Shown piece after piece: positions 22,631 through 34,049 of a stretch of 64,000 nt of DNA (the stretch's first letter is position 1; each line of letters starts with the position of its first letter). The stretch comes from Haematobia irritans (taxonomy: Eukaryota > Arthropoda > Insecta > Diptera > Muscidae): contig NC_134399.1 in NCBI RefSeq assembly GCF_050003625.1, forward strand, positions 225,302,975 to 225,366,974, read 5' to 3'. Both the position numbers and the translations under genes were made by a program. The notes beneath the pieces were generated by a model that saw only the letters and a list, made by a program, of their open reading frames with translations, was not told the DNA's origin and ran no database searches.

Positions 22631-22967
22631 GCTACAAGGCTAATCCTGTTCTCGGAGTCCGACCGCCGCCCATAGCACCGGAGGAGAGAGACCTCCCACG
22701 GCAGACCAGGGTAGTTTTGGCCCAACTAAGATCAGGCAAGTGCAGCCGCCTCACTTCATACTTATCAGTGATTGATAGCAGCGTAGCTGACGTGTGTCCC
22801 ATCTGTAATCAAGGGCCACATGAAACTCGTCACCTTTTTGCTTGTCCAGCTAAGCCTACCCGTCTCTCTACCACATCACTCTGGACACACCCCATCCTTG
22901 TCGCAGAGTTCCTTGATCTGGCTACCAGCTGAAATACACAAGCATAGAACAAAATGGATGAAACTAT

Positions 22968-24500
22968 ATTAAACAAGTATATACGGCGCCACCATGGATT
23001 GCGTAGAAACTTCTACGAAAGACTGTCATCCACAATAGAATTATTTGGGTTGTGGTATCTTCAAACTTCTTAACATCGTTTTGTAAATTGTGAGTTAGTC
23101 CATACGTGGTATATATAAGACAAAAAATGAAATGTATAGGTAAGTCTACAAATAATTACGAATCGATATGGACTTTTGCACGGTACGTAGAGAGCCAGAA
23201 TTGTAATATGGGGGTCGCTTATATGGGGGCTATATAAAATTATCAACTTGATATGGACCAATTTTTGTGTGATTGGGGATCGATTTATCTGAGGGCTATA
23301 CATAACTATAGACCGATGTGCACCTAGTTAGGCATGGTTGTTAACGGCCATATACTAGCACAATGTACCAAATTTCAACTGACTCGGATGAAATTTGCTC
23401 CTCCAAGAGGCTCGAAAACCAAATCTCGGGATAGGTTTATATGGGGCTACATATGATTATGGACTGATATGGACTGATATGGACTGATATGGACCACTTT
23501 TGGCATGGTTGTTAAATATCATAAACTACCACCACGTACCAAATTTCAACCAGATCGGATGAATTTTGCTTCTCCAAAAGGCATCGGAGGTCAAATCTGG
23601 GGATCGGTTTATAGAGGGGCTATATATAATTATGGACTGATATGAACCAATTTTTGCATGGTCATTACAAACCATATACTAACATCACGTACCAAATTTC
23701 AACCGAATCGAATGAATTTTGCTCTTCCAAGGGGCTCCGGAGGTAAAATCCGGGGATCGGTTTATATGGGGCCTATATATAATTATGGACCGATTTCGAC
23801 CAATTTTTGCATGGGTGTTTGATGCCATATATTAACACCACATACCAAATTTCACTGAATCAGATGAATTTTGGTCTCCCAAGATGCTCCGGAGGTAAAT
23901 CTGGTGATCGGTTTATATGGGGGCTGTATATAATTATTGACCGATGTGGACCAATTTTCGCATGGTCATAAAAGACCATATACTAACACCATGTACCAAA
24001 TTTCAGCCGGTTTATATGGGGGCTATATATAAATATGGACCGATGTGGACCAATTTTTGCATGATTGTTAGATACCATATACTAACACCATGTACCAAAT
24101 TTCAGCCGGATCGGATGAAATTCTCTTTCTTAGAGGATCCGCAAGCCAAATTTGGGGGTCCGTTTATATGGGGGCTATACGTAAAAGTGGACCGATATGG
24201 CCCATTTGCTATACCATACCACCTACATCAATAGCAACTACTTGTGTCAAGTTTCAAGTCGATAGCCTCCACCATAGGATGAGGGGTATATAAACTGTGT
24301 CATTCCTTTTGTAACACATCGAAATATTGCTCTAAGACCCCATAGGTTAGGTAAGGTTAGGTTAGGTTGTTAGTGTGATTTCAACAAACAGACGGACGGA
24401 CATGCTCAGATCGACTCAGAATTTCACCACGACCCAGAATATATATACTTTATGGGGTCTTAGAGCAATATTTCGATGTTACAAACGGAATGACAAAGTT
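22968..24500 (+). repeat. Family A copy 3
   Basis: It starts AACAAGTATATACGGCGCC (the hairpin is shortened to the CACCATGG box) and contains about six monomers. A GGACTGATAT 10-mer is triplicated near 23460, and one monomer near 24000 is shortened. At the 3' end the module is scrambled: a reversed scrap (GTCATTCCTTTTGTAACACA) and a TAGGTTAGG stretch precede the normal ACGGACATGCTCAGATCGAC then TTTATGGGGTCTTAG. Confidence 0.65.
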
Positions 24501-24504
24501 AATA

Positions 24505-24622
24505 TAACATGGAATCGGGCAGCACTCAGTGATAAGAGTGCATTGTGATGCCACTGTGGCATCACAATGGATTGAATAGTCTAAGTGAGCCTGTTATATG
24601 GGGCTGCCACCTAACCTAACCT
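24505..24622 (+). mobile_element. SINE 3' fragment
   Basis: AACATGGAATCGGGCAGCAC to GGGCTGCCACCTAACCTAAC then CT is the last third of the SINE. The head is missing. It is fused directly to the end of family A (AAAGTTAATAT). Confidence 0.7.
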
Positions 24623-24624
24623 TG

Positions 24625-26040
24625 GGCCCCTTTGTCTAATGGCCTTTGAGATTATAACATATCGATAAAAATAAAACAAAATGTATGTGTGTTGAGAAAA
24701 TGATTTTGGCAACATGGATTTTTTTTACGCCAGTGAAGAGAATTTCCCCCCAGAGGACCGTTAACGGTGTCGTCTTCTTTGTCCTACTTTTGGAAAAAAA
24801 TTGAGGAAGGTAACAAAACTTTTTCGTCTTTCACATTTTAAGTTGTCCCAACTGTCAAAAATATTCGTATGTATATACGTCTGGCTATATGATACTGTGC
24901 TCCAGTCAGCAGTCATCAGCCTGACACTGTCTACCGGGTGGGATGGGCATTCTAAGATTTCTATGTCATTTATGGCATTAACTCTAAGTTGATATTCCAG
25001 GCAAGATGAAGGTTGTCCCTTAAAATTTACTATGGAGTATGGGTGAATTTTTGGGGTAGTTATTGTTGTTGCTTGGTTTTTTTTTCTTCTCGTAAGAGTA
25101 ACGACATAAATGTTTAATAAAAATATCACACCTCATTATAAGTGAAAGAAAATCTCCTGTAATAGGTTATATTTACCTAATTGAAATGTTAGGATCACAA
25201 GGGTGAAAAATGTGGAACTTGGTAAAACTTTATGAGTAAATGTTTTGCACAATCCCCCCAGCAAATTTCTTTTATTAAAGGTATGAGCGCATGAGCTCAG
25301 TTTATGTATGAAACTAAAATGGCCTACATTTGGTTGGACAAAATAATTCCACACAATAATGGATCGGTCCCATTGATAATGGGTACTAAGCTAAAATAAT
25401 GATATGTATGTAGTTACATAATGGTAATGTTTTCGGAAAAATGATGCAGACATATGTTATTTTCTATAAACCTATAGAGAAAAGTAGAAATTTTGAGTAA
25501 ATCCCTGAAATAGGCATAATCCTTTATTTAAATCGTTTTAAGGGAAAATACAAATGAAACGATTTTGTAAGGAATTTTTTAATTATTTTATATAAAAATG
25601 TATATGAAGGTGTACCCAAAAGAGATGTACATAGTACTCTACCGTTCCCCTGTACCGAAATTTTAGACAAACAAAATTAAATTAATGTAGTTGATGAAAG
25701 GTAGTTCAGTTAGGTCATTTAATATCTCCTAATGGAATTAGACCCTATCCTACCAAATTTGAAGCCATTGCTAAATATGCAACTCTAAAACGCTATCATT
25801 CAGGTAAAATAGTCCTTATTTTCAATATTACTATTTTAAACTCAATAGTTTCAAAAAGAAGAAACTGTCGGCCATCTAACCACCACCACGAAATTGTTGA
25901 CAAACAAAAATTTTTTACCATTTGCTTTTTACTGTAAGGAAAGTAAATACTTTTTGTGATAAACGATGATTCTTTTAAAGGATGTGAAAACAATTTTACA
26001 AAGACTAACTGAAAAAAACTTTTATTCTGGCTAATTGCAA
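24625..26040. other. Unique sequence, no gene recognised
   Basis: There are no element ends or family repeats. A 122-residue minus-strand frame (24761-25129) is open but shows no domain, signal peptide or codon regularity that I recognise. The Gly-poor, mixed composition looks like chance. Simple A/T runs occur near 25070-25130. Confidence 0.4.
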
Positions 26041-26341
26041 CACTGTTAGAAAAATATGTTTTTCATATGTTTCGATATAAACAAAATGTTTAGCTGATGG
26101 CCTCAGTTGTCAATGCTTTTTATATCTTTATACTAATATTATATTTACTATAAATTTAGTATCAACTATAAATAAATAAATAAAATGTGTTTCGGGGACA
26201 ATTTTTAAACACAATATATTTAAGTGCAAACATGTAATGTTCCCAAACTAACACTAAATGTTTGGAACACATATGTTAATATGTTAGAATATATTATGTT
26301 TGGGGCATGCATGTTTCGTTAAAATTATATGTGTGAATGTA

Positions 26342-26509
<168 letters not shown>

Positions 26510-26610
26510 GATATTTTATTCAGAGAGCGACAGAGAGAGAGAGAGAGAGAGTATAGAGAAAGAAATAGATATAGAAACCGGTAGGGTTGACGAAAGATAT
26601 CAAATTAACA

Positions 26611-27590
26611 CACACGCTCATAAAAAATCGCTTCTGTAACATATACTCCCAAACATATTTTGCTTCAAGCATATACATTTTTGGGTATTGCCCAAACATT
26701 TATATGTTTGATCTCTTCCAATATATAATATGTTTGAAAGCATATTGGTCTAAACAATATATGTTTGGGTAGTCTAAGTTCCAAACATTTTGTATTTTTG
26801 CATCCAAATTCAATAATGTTGTCTTCCAAAAAAACAATATGTTATTTTGGGAACATATAATATGTTTGGAAGCATTTTGCACCCAAAAATATTATATGCT
26901 TGAAAAAAATTCTCCCAAACAATATTGTGCTCAAAATTTTATTTATTTATTTATATATTTACAATCATAATGAATTATGAAAATAAACAGGTAATATAGG
27001 TGCTAACAACATAGGTTTTCGACCTGAATGCTCAAAATTTTGTTTCTGCCTAATTGTATATTCCCCCACATCTTTCTTACTTCCACGACATTTTTTAGTT
27101 CTTAGCACCTTTTTCTGTAATACAAACATTGTAGAAGAAATTATTCAATTTTATAATTTTTTTTATTTTAATTTTACCTTTTGCCTGACGGGGATTCGAA
27201 CAGCGGACCACACAGTTTGTAAGGATCAAAGAAGTAGCTGATCAATTGCCCAAGGAAAAATAAAATGTTAATTTTGTAATAACAAGCAACAACCACCAAC
27301 TAAATTCAATATCGCTCCCTGTTAAATAGCGCTCCAAGCTACTAAACACATATATGTTTATAGGCTATTTCTAAATTAATATATGTTTGCATCCAAGCAT
27401 ATTATATTTACAAACATTTTATGTCCCAAACATAATATATTCTAACATATTAACATATATGTCCCAAACATGTTATGCTAGTTTATGAACATTATATGCT
27501 TGCACACAAAAATATTGTGTTTAAAAATTTGTGTTCCAAACATATAATGTTTATAGCCAAACATATGAAAAACAGTCTTTTTTATCCGTG
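26611..27590. mobile_element. Second C-like element nested in C
   Basis: Left end CACACGCTCATAAAAAATCG; right end, reverse-complemented, CACGGATAAAAAAGACTG. Its text (TTCCAAACATTTTGTATTTT, CCCAAACATAATATATTC) is a diverged relative of C. Removing it rejoins the host C reading AACACA/CAGCGAGAGAATC, as in the reverse of 63030-63060. It carries one degraded tRNA-like module on the minus strand (about 27180-27245). Confidence 0.55.
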
Positions 27591-27944
27591 CAGCGAGAGA
27601 ATCAAAAGAGAGCAATTTCTGTGAAACCGCTTATATGTTGTTTCGGAAACTGTTTTATGATAAGGCCAAAAATTTTATATGCTTAAGTCTAAATATTATT
27701 TAATTTGAATATCAGAATGAGTATTCGGAATAAAGAGAATAGAGATTCGGAACCAAGAGAATAGACATTTGGAGAAAAACAGCATGTGTTTTCGTCTTGA
27801 GAGCAGCATTTTACGTATGTGTGGACAGGTGTTTTGTTTATCATTTTGGCATTATGGATACAATTTTTTTTCTTGGTTCGTTAAAAGAAATCGGAACGTA
27901 CGAGGAGTAAGTCAAACTATTCAGGCAAAGGAAATTAAAAAAAA

Positions 27945-30440
27945 AGCAAGTATATACGGCCGTAAGTTCGGCCAGGCCGAAGCTTATGTACCCTCCATCA
28001 TGGATTGCGTAGAAACTTCTTCTAAACACTGCCATCCACAATCGAATTACTTAAGTTGCGGTAACGCTTGCCGATGGCAAGGTATCTTAAAACCTCCTAA
28101 CACCATCTTCTAAATTGTATGTAAGTCCATACGTGGTATATATTAAATCAAAAAAGATCGACCCAATACGTATATAATTCAGTTTGACAAAGAAGACATA
28201 AAATTTTGACAAAATTTTCTACAGAAATTAAATTTTAACAAAATTTGTTTAACCAGATCTATACTAAAGGCTGTGGAAAGGTTCATTCGCCCGAACCGAA
28301 ACATGTACAGTCCAGGCGTGTATAGATTGGTATCTGGCGTTTTCTTTTCAATGGCTCTATAAACCATGTTCCTTAATCTATATCTGTCCATAAAGCTCGA
28401 AAAATAATTGTATAATTAGATATAATGCATTTGGACGTCAATTGCCTGTTTCGGTATCAGGCTAACATGTAATATAAAATTTTCTATAGAAATAAAATTT
28501 TCACAAAATTTTCTATAGAAATAAACATTTTGACAAAATATTCTATAGATAGAAAATTTTGACAAAAATTTCTACAGAAATAAAATTTTAACAAAATTTT
28601 GTTAGAAATAAACTTTTGACAACATTTTCTTTGAAATAAAATCATGGTAGATTATTTGTGGCTCGAGTGGCAACCATGATTATGAACCGAATAAAATTTG
28701 AACAAAATTTTCTATAGAAATAAAATTTTGTCAAAATTTTCTATCGAAATAAAATTTTGAAAATGTTGAAAATTTTATTATGAACCGAATAAAATTTTAA
28801 CAAAATTTTCTCTAGAAATAAAATTTTGACAAAATTTTCTATAGAAATAACATTTTGACAAAATTTTCTATAGAAATAAAATTTTGGTAGATTATTTTTG
28901 GCTCTAGTTGCAACCATGATTATGAACCGATATGGACCAATTTTTGTGTGATTGGACCAATTTTGGTATGGTTGTTAGCGACCATATACTAACACCACGT
29001 TCCTAATTTGAACCGGATCGGATGAATTTTGCTCCTCCAACAGGCTCCGGAGGTCAAATCTGGAGAACGTTTTATATGGGGGCTATATATAATTATGGAC
29101 CGATATAGACCGATATGGACCAATTCTGGCACAGTTGTTAAAGATGATATACTAACACCATGTTCCAAATTACAACCGGCTTGGATGAAATTTGCTTCTC
29201 TTGGAGACTTCGCAAGCCAAATCTAGGGATCGGTTTATATGGGGGTTATATATAATTATGGACCGATGTGGACCAATTTTTGCATGATTGTTTGAGACCA
29301 TATACCAACACCATGTACCAAATTTCATCCGGATCGGATGAAATATGCTTCTCTTAGAGGCTCCACAAACCAAATCTGGGGATCGGTTTATATGGGGGCT
29401 ATATATAATTATGAACCGATGTGAACCAATTTTTGCACGATTGTTAGAGACCATATACCAACATCATGTTCCAAATTTCAGCCGGATCGGATGAAATTTG
29501 CTTCTCTTTGAGGCTCCGCAAACCAAATCTGGGGATCGGTTTATATGGGGGTTATATATAATTATGGAACGATGTGGACCAATTTTTGCATGATTGTTAG
29601 AGACCATATACCAACATCATGTACCAAATTTCAGCCGGATCGGATGAAATATGCTTCTCTTAGAGGCTCCACAAGCCAAATCTGGGGATCGGTTTATATG
29701 GGGGCTATATATAATTAAGGACCGATATGGACCAATTTTTGCATGGTTGTTAGAGACCATATACCAACATCATGTACCAAATTTCAGCCGGATCGGATTA
29801 AATTTTCTTCTCTTTGAGGCTCCGCAAGCCAAATCTGGGGATCGGTTTATATGGGGGCTATACATAATTATGGACCGATGTGGACCAATTTTTGCATGGT
29901 TGTTAGAGACCATATACCAACACCATGTACCATATTTCAGCCGGATCGGATGAAATTTGCTTCTCTTTTAGGCTCCGCAAGCCTAATCTGGGGATCGGTT
30001 TATATGGGGGCTATATATAATTATGGACCGCTATGGACCAATTTTTGCACGGTTGTTAGAGACCATATACCAACACCATGTACCAAGTTTCAGCCGGATC
30101 GGATGAAATATGCTTCTGTTAGAGGCTCTACAAGCCAAATCTGAGGGTCCCTTTATATGGGGGCTATACGTAAAAGTGGACCGATATGGCTTATTTTCAA
30201 TACCGTCCGACCTACATCGATAACAACTACTTGTGCCAAGTTTCAAGTCGATAGCTTGTTTCGTTCGGAAGTTAGCGTGATTTCAACAGACGGACGGACG
30301 GACGGACATGCTTAGATCGACTCAGAATTTCACCCCGACCCAGAATATATATACTTTATGGGGTCTTAGAGCAATATTTCGATGTGTTACAAACGGAATG
30401 ACAAAGTTAATATACCCCCATCCTATGATGGAAGGTATAA
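27945..30440 (+). repeat. Family A copy 4, the most complete
   Basis: The head CAAGTATATACGGCCGTAAG and hairpin TTCGGCCAGGCCGAA are followed by CCCTCCATCATGGATTGCG. An H array (28190-28900) interrupts the 5' part. Eight monomers follow, with TTTATATGGG cores at 29071, 29234, 29387, 29540, 29693, 29846, 29999 and 30152. The last six spacings are all exactly 153. The 3' part has the GTGGACCGATATGG segment, ACGGACGGACGGACATGC, the module TTTATGGGGTCTTAGAGC/ATTTCGATGTGTTACAAACG, and ends CCTATGATGGAAGGTATAAA. No protein is inferred. Confidence 0.85.
28190..28900 (+). repeat. Family H arrays in A copy 4
   Basis: Two or more runs of the 29-bp unit (core CTATAGAAATAAAATTTTG) surround a 28240-28440 scrap. 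Each run ends with the GGTAGATTATTT...GGCTCGAGTGGCAACC signature (28645 and 28883). So H has been duplicated or inserted twice. Confidence 0.65.
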
Positions 30441-31198
30441 AAACGGTGGAAAGTATACAAAAATAACAAAGAGATCTTCATAAAAATAACGAAACGTCAC
30501 TATACTCTTTTTAGAGTTGAGACAGTAAAATGAAAAAAGGAGGAAATAGTGAAAAATTAAACAGTAAAATGTATAAGAACAAAGTTTAGTTCCTCTTTAT
30601 TAATAAGTAGTCCAAGAGGAGTTGACGGACACCTTCAAATATAAAAGCGGACATTAAGTTCGAGTTTTGCAGCTAAAACATTTGAAAAAGTTTATTTTCT
30701 TTAAAATGAATTATTAAAGAAAAGTAAAAGGCAAAACAGCGTCATTTTAGAGCGATAATTCGAACTTAATACTGGCCTTAAAGTTAAAAATTAAATTAAG
30801 TACAAAACATGATAAATTTTGAAATCATTTAAAATGCATTTAACACCATTTTAAATGATTTCAAAATTTAGTAAAAAGCTGTTCACGCCTAAATAAATGT
30901 ATGTGTATATTATAAAATTATTTATGTATGTTTATACTCGACTCTACTTTCTTCTTTTGTTAGAGTTTTTGAATACCTTCCAAAATTTCAAACTTTTATA
31001 CCAAAAACAGATTTTTATTAAAAAATTGTTATTTTTGCAATAAAAAAATAATATTTTATCCAAAAGCTCAGTCCATTTCGTTAATATCAAGCACTGACTG
31101 TAAATCTTTAATAACCCACATTTCGAAGTTTCATTATAAAAATTTAATGTTATAAATATAAATGTGTAAATTAAAAAAAAAAATAAACAATTGGTGTT

Positions 31199-31273
31199 TG
31201 GTCGGAGCAGGGATTGAACCCACGACCCTTTGCATGTACGGCAGACATGCTAACCACTGCTCCATGTTGCCAA
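31199..31273 (-). promoter_or_regulatory. tRNA-like Pol III module (minus) of C
   Basis: On the minus strand: GGAGCAGTGGTTAGCATGTC, then the anticodon-arm region CCGTACATGCAAAGGG, then TCGTGGGTTCAATCC with B box GGTTCAATCC. Sequence and order match the SINE head. Transcription would run toward lower coordinates. It is not a true tRNA gene: there is no matched acceptor stem and it recurs in every intact C copy. Confidence 0.65.
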
Positions 31274-31367
31274 CACATGTATGTTTCTGTTAAATAATGT
31301 TATGTTAATATATAAATGTATGTAAATGTAACTTATAACGATAATTGTCTACTGGTGACTATAACAG

Positions 31368-31440
31368 CTATGTAGTTCAGCGGTAGTGTGTTGGCTTACA
31401 AACTGTATGGTCCTCGGTTCGATTCTCCGTCCAGGCGAAA
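31368..31440 (+). promoter_or_regulatory. tRNA-like Pol III module (plus) of C
   Basis: TAGTTCAGCGG is a good A box, and GGTTCGATTCT at 31416-31426 a near-perfect B box, separated by a tRNA-like GTGTTGGCTTACAAACTGTA. It points away from the minus-strand module about 95 bp upstream. No run of four T follows closely, so any transcript would extend into the right arm of C. Confidence 0.65.
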
Positions 31441-31784
31441 GGTAAAATTTAACAAATTATAGATTTGAATAATTTCTTCAACATTATTTGTATTACAGAA
31501 AAAGGTGCCAAAAACTAAAAAAATCGTGGAAGTGAAAATTATGTTAGGGAATGAGCACAATCTTCTTTGGGGAAAATTCTTCCAAGCATATAATATTTTT
31601 GGGCTCAAAATGCTTCCAAACATATAATATGTTCCCATTAAACAAACATATTAATGTTTCGGCAGTATCCAATAATATATGTGCTTCCTGCAAAATGTGT
31701 TTGGAACATATGTTAGAGAGGCGGTTTTTTTTTAGGGTGAACTTCCTTATATCTTTCTCATTTCCACAAGGCATATTTAGTTCT

Positions 31785-32010
31785 GCGTGTGGTCAGTGTA
31801 TAATAACTTTGATCTGCCAAAAAATGTGCCTGCCAGAAATATTGATTTTAGACTCCATAAAATATATACCGACCGATTCAGAATCACCTCCTGAGTCGAT
31901 CTAGTGCTTGGTGTCCGTCCGTCCATTTATTTGTTGTTCGCAGGATTCCGATCGCAATTATTAACCGATTTGGTGCCGTTTTTTTTTGGTACATGGACGC
32001 ACAGGTGCAT
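31785..32010 (-). repeat. Family G repeat, reverse copy
   Basis: On the minus strand: ATCGGAATCCTGCGAACAAC, GACGGACACCAAGCACTAGA, TCGACTCAGGAGGTGATTC, then ATATATTTTATGGAGTCTAA and CAATATTTCTGGCAGGCACA. It is the counterpart of 44345-44700. Its 3' part is laid out like the family A module. Confidence 0.65.
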
Positions 32011-32141
32011 TGCATCTACTGTATACAGTTAGGTGCAGATCGTGCTACGAGTGGCTCATTGCACATCGCTACGCTTGAAGTTCGGTGATATTTTCTTTGC
32101 GTCGTCTGAGGAATTTATTCCCAGACGCGAAATAAATAGTA

Positions 32142-32300
32142 CACAGAGACCTTCGGGCCTACTGTTCCCCCACAGAGACCTTCGGGCCTTCTGTTCCACC
32201 ACAGAGACCTTCGGGCCTACTGTTCCCCACAGAGACCTTCGGACTACTGTTCCACCACAGAGACCTTCAGGAACAGTGGGCCCACCTTCGGGCCTCATAC
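32142..32300 (+). repeat. 28-29-bp minisatellite, five units
   Basis: CACAGAGACCTTCGGGCC followed by TACTGTTCCCC repeats at 32142, 32171, 32200, 32228 and 32256. It is much more G+C-rich than its surroundings. The whole array is copied at 33101-33259. The last unit inverts part of the motif (AGGAACAGTGGGCCC). Confidence 0.85.
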
Positions 32301-32656
32301 CAAACCACCACTATGTATTATTTATTATGAACAGCTTAGTACTTGTCTTTTGCTGCATATGAATGATTTTTGGTGACAAAAATTATTTTAAATACTTAAT
32401 GCAAGGGGCGTTAATTCTCAGTCGCTTCATTGCAGTCATTACTTATATGGTGGAAGTTTTGCCAACCAAAGGCAGACTCGGAGAGGCGACTGACTGAGAC
32501 AAACCATTGCATCTACTGTATACAGTTAGGTGCAGATCGTGCTACGAGTGGCTCATTGCACATCGCTACGCTTGAAGTTCGGTGATATTTTCTTTGCGTC
32601 GTCTGAGGAATTTATTCCCAGACGCGAAATAAATAGTACACAGAGACCTACTGTTC

Positions 32657-32993
32657 CACCGTGGTGCAATGGTTACCATGGAGCCACCGTGGTGCAATGG
32701 TTAGCATGTCCGCCTTGCATACACAAGGTCGTGGGTTCGATTCCTGCTACGACCGAACACTAAAAAGTTTTTCAGCGATGGATTATCCCACCTCAGTAAT
32801 GCTGGTGACATTTCTGAGGGTTTCAAAGCTCCTCTAAGTGGTTTCACTGGAAAGTGGAACGCCGTTCGGACTCGGCTTTAAAAAAGAGGTCCTTGTCATT
32901 GAGCTTAACATGGAATCGGGCAGCACTCAGTGAGAAGAGAGAAGTTCACTACTGTGGTATAGTCTAAGTGAGCCTGATACATCAAGCTGCCAT
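32657..32993 (+). mobile_element. tRNA-headed SINE with doubled head
   Basis: The first 24 bp of the head (CCACCGTGGTGCAATGGTTA then CCATGGAG) are repeated before the real head at 32681. The A box is TGGTGCAATGG and the B box GGTTCGATTCC. The body runs to AGCCTGATACATCAAGCTGC and stops without a (CCTAA)n tail. Confidence 0.75.
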
Positions 32994-33615
32994 TTAAAGA
33001 GGTAAACAATTGTGTTATTATTCCGGAAGTTTTAGTGGGTCCTTACGGAGACCCTGGAGGCGACTGAGCTTACCTCAGCCTAAATAGTACCTAAATAGTA
33101 CACAGAGACCTTCGGGCCTACTGTTCCCCCACAGAGACCTTCGGGCCTTCTGTTCCACCACAGAGACCTTCGGGCCTACTGTTCCCCACAGAGACCTTCG
33201 GACTACTGTTCCACCACAGAGACCTTCAGGAACAGTGGGCCCACCTTCGGGCCTCATACCAAACCACCACTATGTATTATTTATTATGAACAGCTTAGTA
33301 CTTGTCTTTTGCTGCATATGAATGATTTTTGGTGACAAAAATTATTTTAAATACTTAATGCAAGGGGCGTTAATTCTCAGTCGCTTCATTGCAGTCATTA
33401 CTTATATGGTGGAAGTTTTGCCAACCAAAGGCAGACTCGGAGAGGCGACTGACTGAGACAAACCATTGCATCTACTGTATACAGTTAGGTGCAGATCGTG
33501 CTACGAGTGGCTCATTGCACATCGCTACGCTTGAAGTTCGGTGATATTTTCTTTGCGTCGTCTGAGGAATTTATTCCCAGACGCGAAATAAATAGTACAC
33601 AGAGACCTACTGTTC

Positions 33616-33952
33616 CACCGTGGTGCAATGGTTACCATGGAGCCACCGTGGTGCAATGGTTAGCATGTCCGCCTTGCATACACAAGGTCGTGGGTTCGAT
33701 TCCTGCTACGACCGAACACTAAAAAGTTTTTCAGCGATGGATTATCCCACCTCAGTAATGCTGGTGACATTTCTGAGGGTTTCAAAGCTCCTCTAAGTGG
33801 TTTCACTGGAAAGTGGAACGCCGTTCGGACTCGGCTTTAAAAAAGAGGTCCTTGTCATTGAGCTTAACATGGAATCGGGCAGCACTCAGTGAGAAGAGAG
33901 AAGTTCACTACTGTGGTATAGTCTAAGTGAGCCTGATACATCAAGCTGCCAT
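33616..33952 (+). mobile_element. tRNA-headed SINE, tandem-duplicate copy
   Basis: It is the same as the SINE at 32657 including the doubled head, carried along in the 959-bp duplication, and so not an independent insertion. Confidence 0.75.
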
Positions 33953-34049
33953 TTAAAGAGGTAAACAATTGTGTTATTATTCCGGAAGTTTTAGTGGGTC
34001 CTTACGGAGACCCTGGAGGCGACTGAGCTTACCTCAGCCGACGAGAAAA

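Larger units (their letters stand above)
21143..22932 (+). pseudogene. Jockey-like LINE reverse transcriptase, C-terminal part
   Basis: This is the 3' end of a non-LTR retrotransposon ORF2. ISPSKSTAT (21143, one frame) marks the end of the RT palm/thumb. The frame then shifts to YPKILGVTFDS at about 21195, which stays open to 21761: WGADKETFLTTYKAI, SVVNYAAPVWTPQTSDTQW, IQTCQNTALRTATGCL, RHNYMLSKQYLL. An 869-bp hAT-type insertion follows. The frame resumes at 22631 (GYKANPVLGVRPPPIA, LAQLRSGKCSRLTSYLSVID) and ends with a zinc-knuckle-like CPICNQGPHETRHLFACPA and stop at 22932. These motifs are typical of Jockey-clade elements. Endonuclease and catalytic RT regions are absent, the usual 5' truncation. 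No long poly(A) is seen after the stop. It is not functional: 5' truncated, frameshifted and interrupted. Confidence 0.88.
32131..34039 (+). repeat. Direct tandem duplication, 959-bp unit
   Basis: The two units are 32141-33080 and 33100-34039, offset by 959 and apparently identical by eye, which implies a recent duplication. Each unit contains a 28-29-bp minisatellite, a TATTATTTATTATGAACAGC segment, a TGCATCTACTGTATACAGTT segment and a SINE. The TGCATCTACTG segment occurs three times (about 32010, 32506 and 33465). The first is outside the 959-bp pair, so an older smaller duplication preceded this one. The origin of the non-SINE part is unknown. Identical 77-residue frames (32530, 33489) are coincidental. 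Confidence 0.85.

Noticed and set aside
32681..32760. Possible tRNA gene (good A and B boxes)
   Set aside because: It is the SINE head: no matched acceptor stem, always followed by the same SINE body, and present in many copies.
32131..34039. LTR retrotransposon with the 959-bp units as long terminal repeats
   Set aside because: The two units are almost adjacent, with only about 19 bp between them. There is no internal region, primer-binding site or TG...CA ends, so a tandem duplication is simpler.
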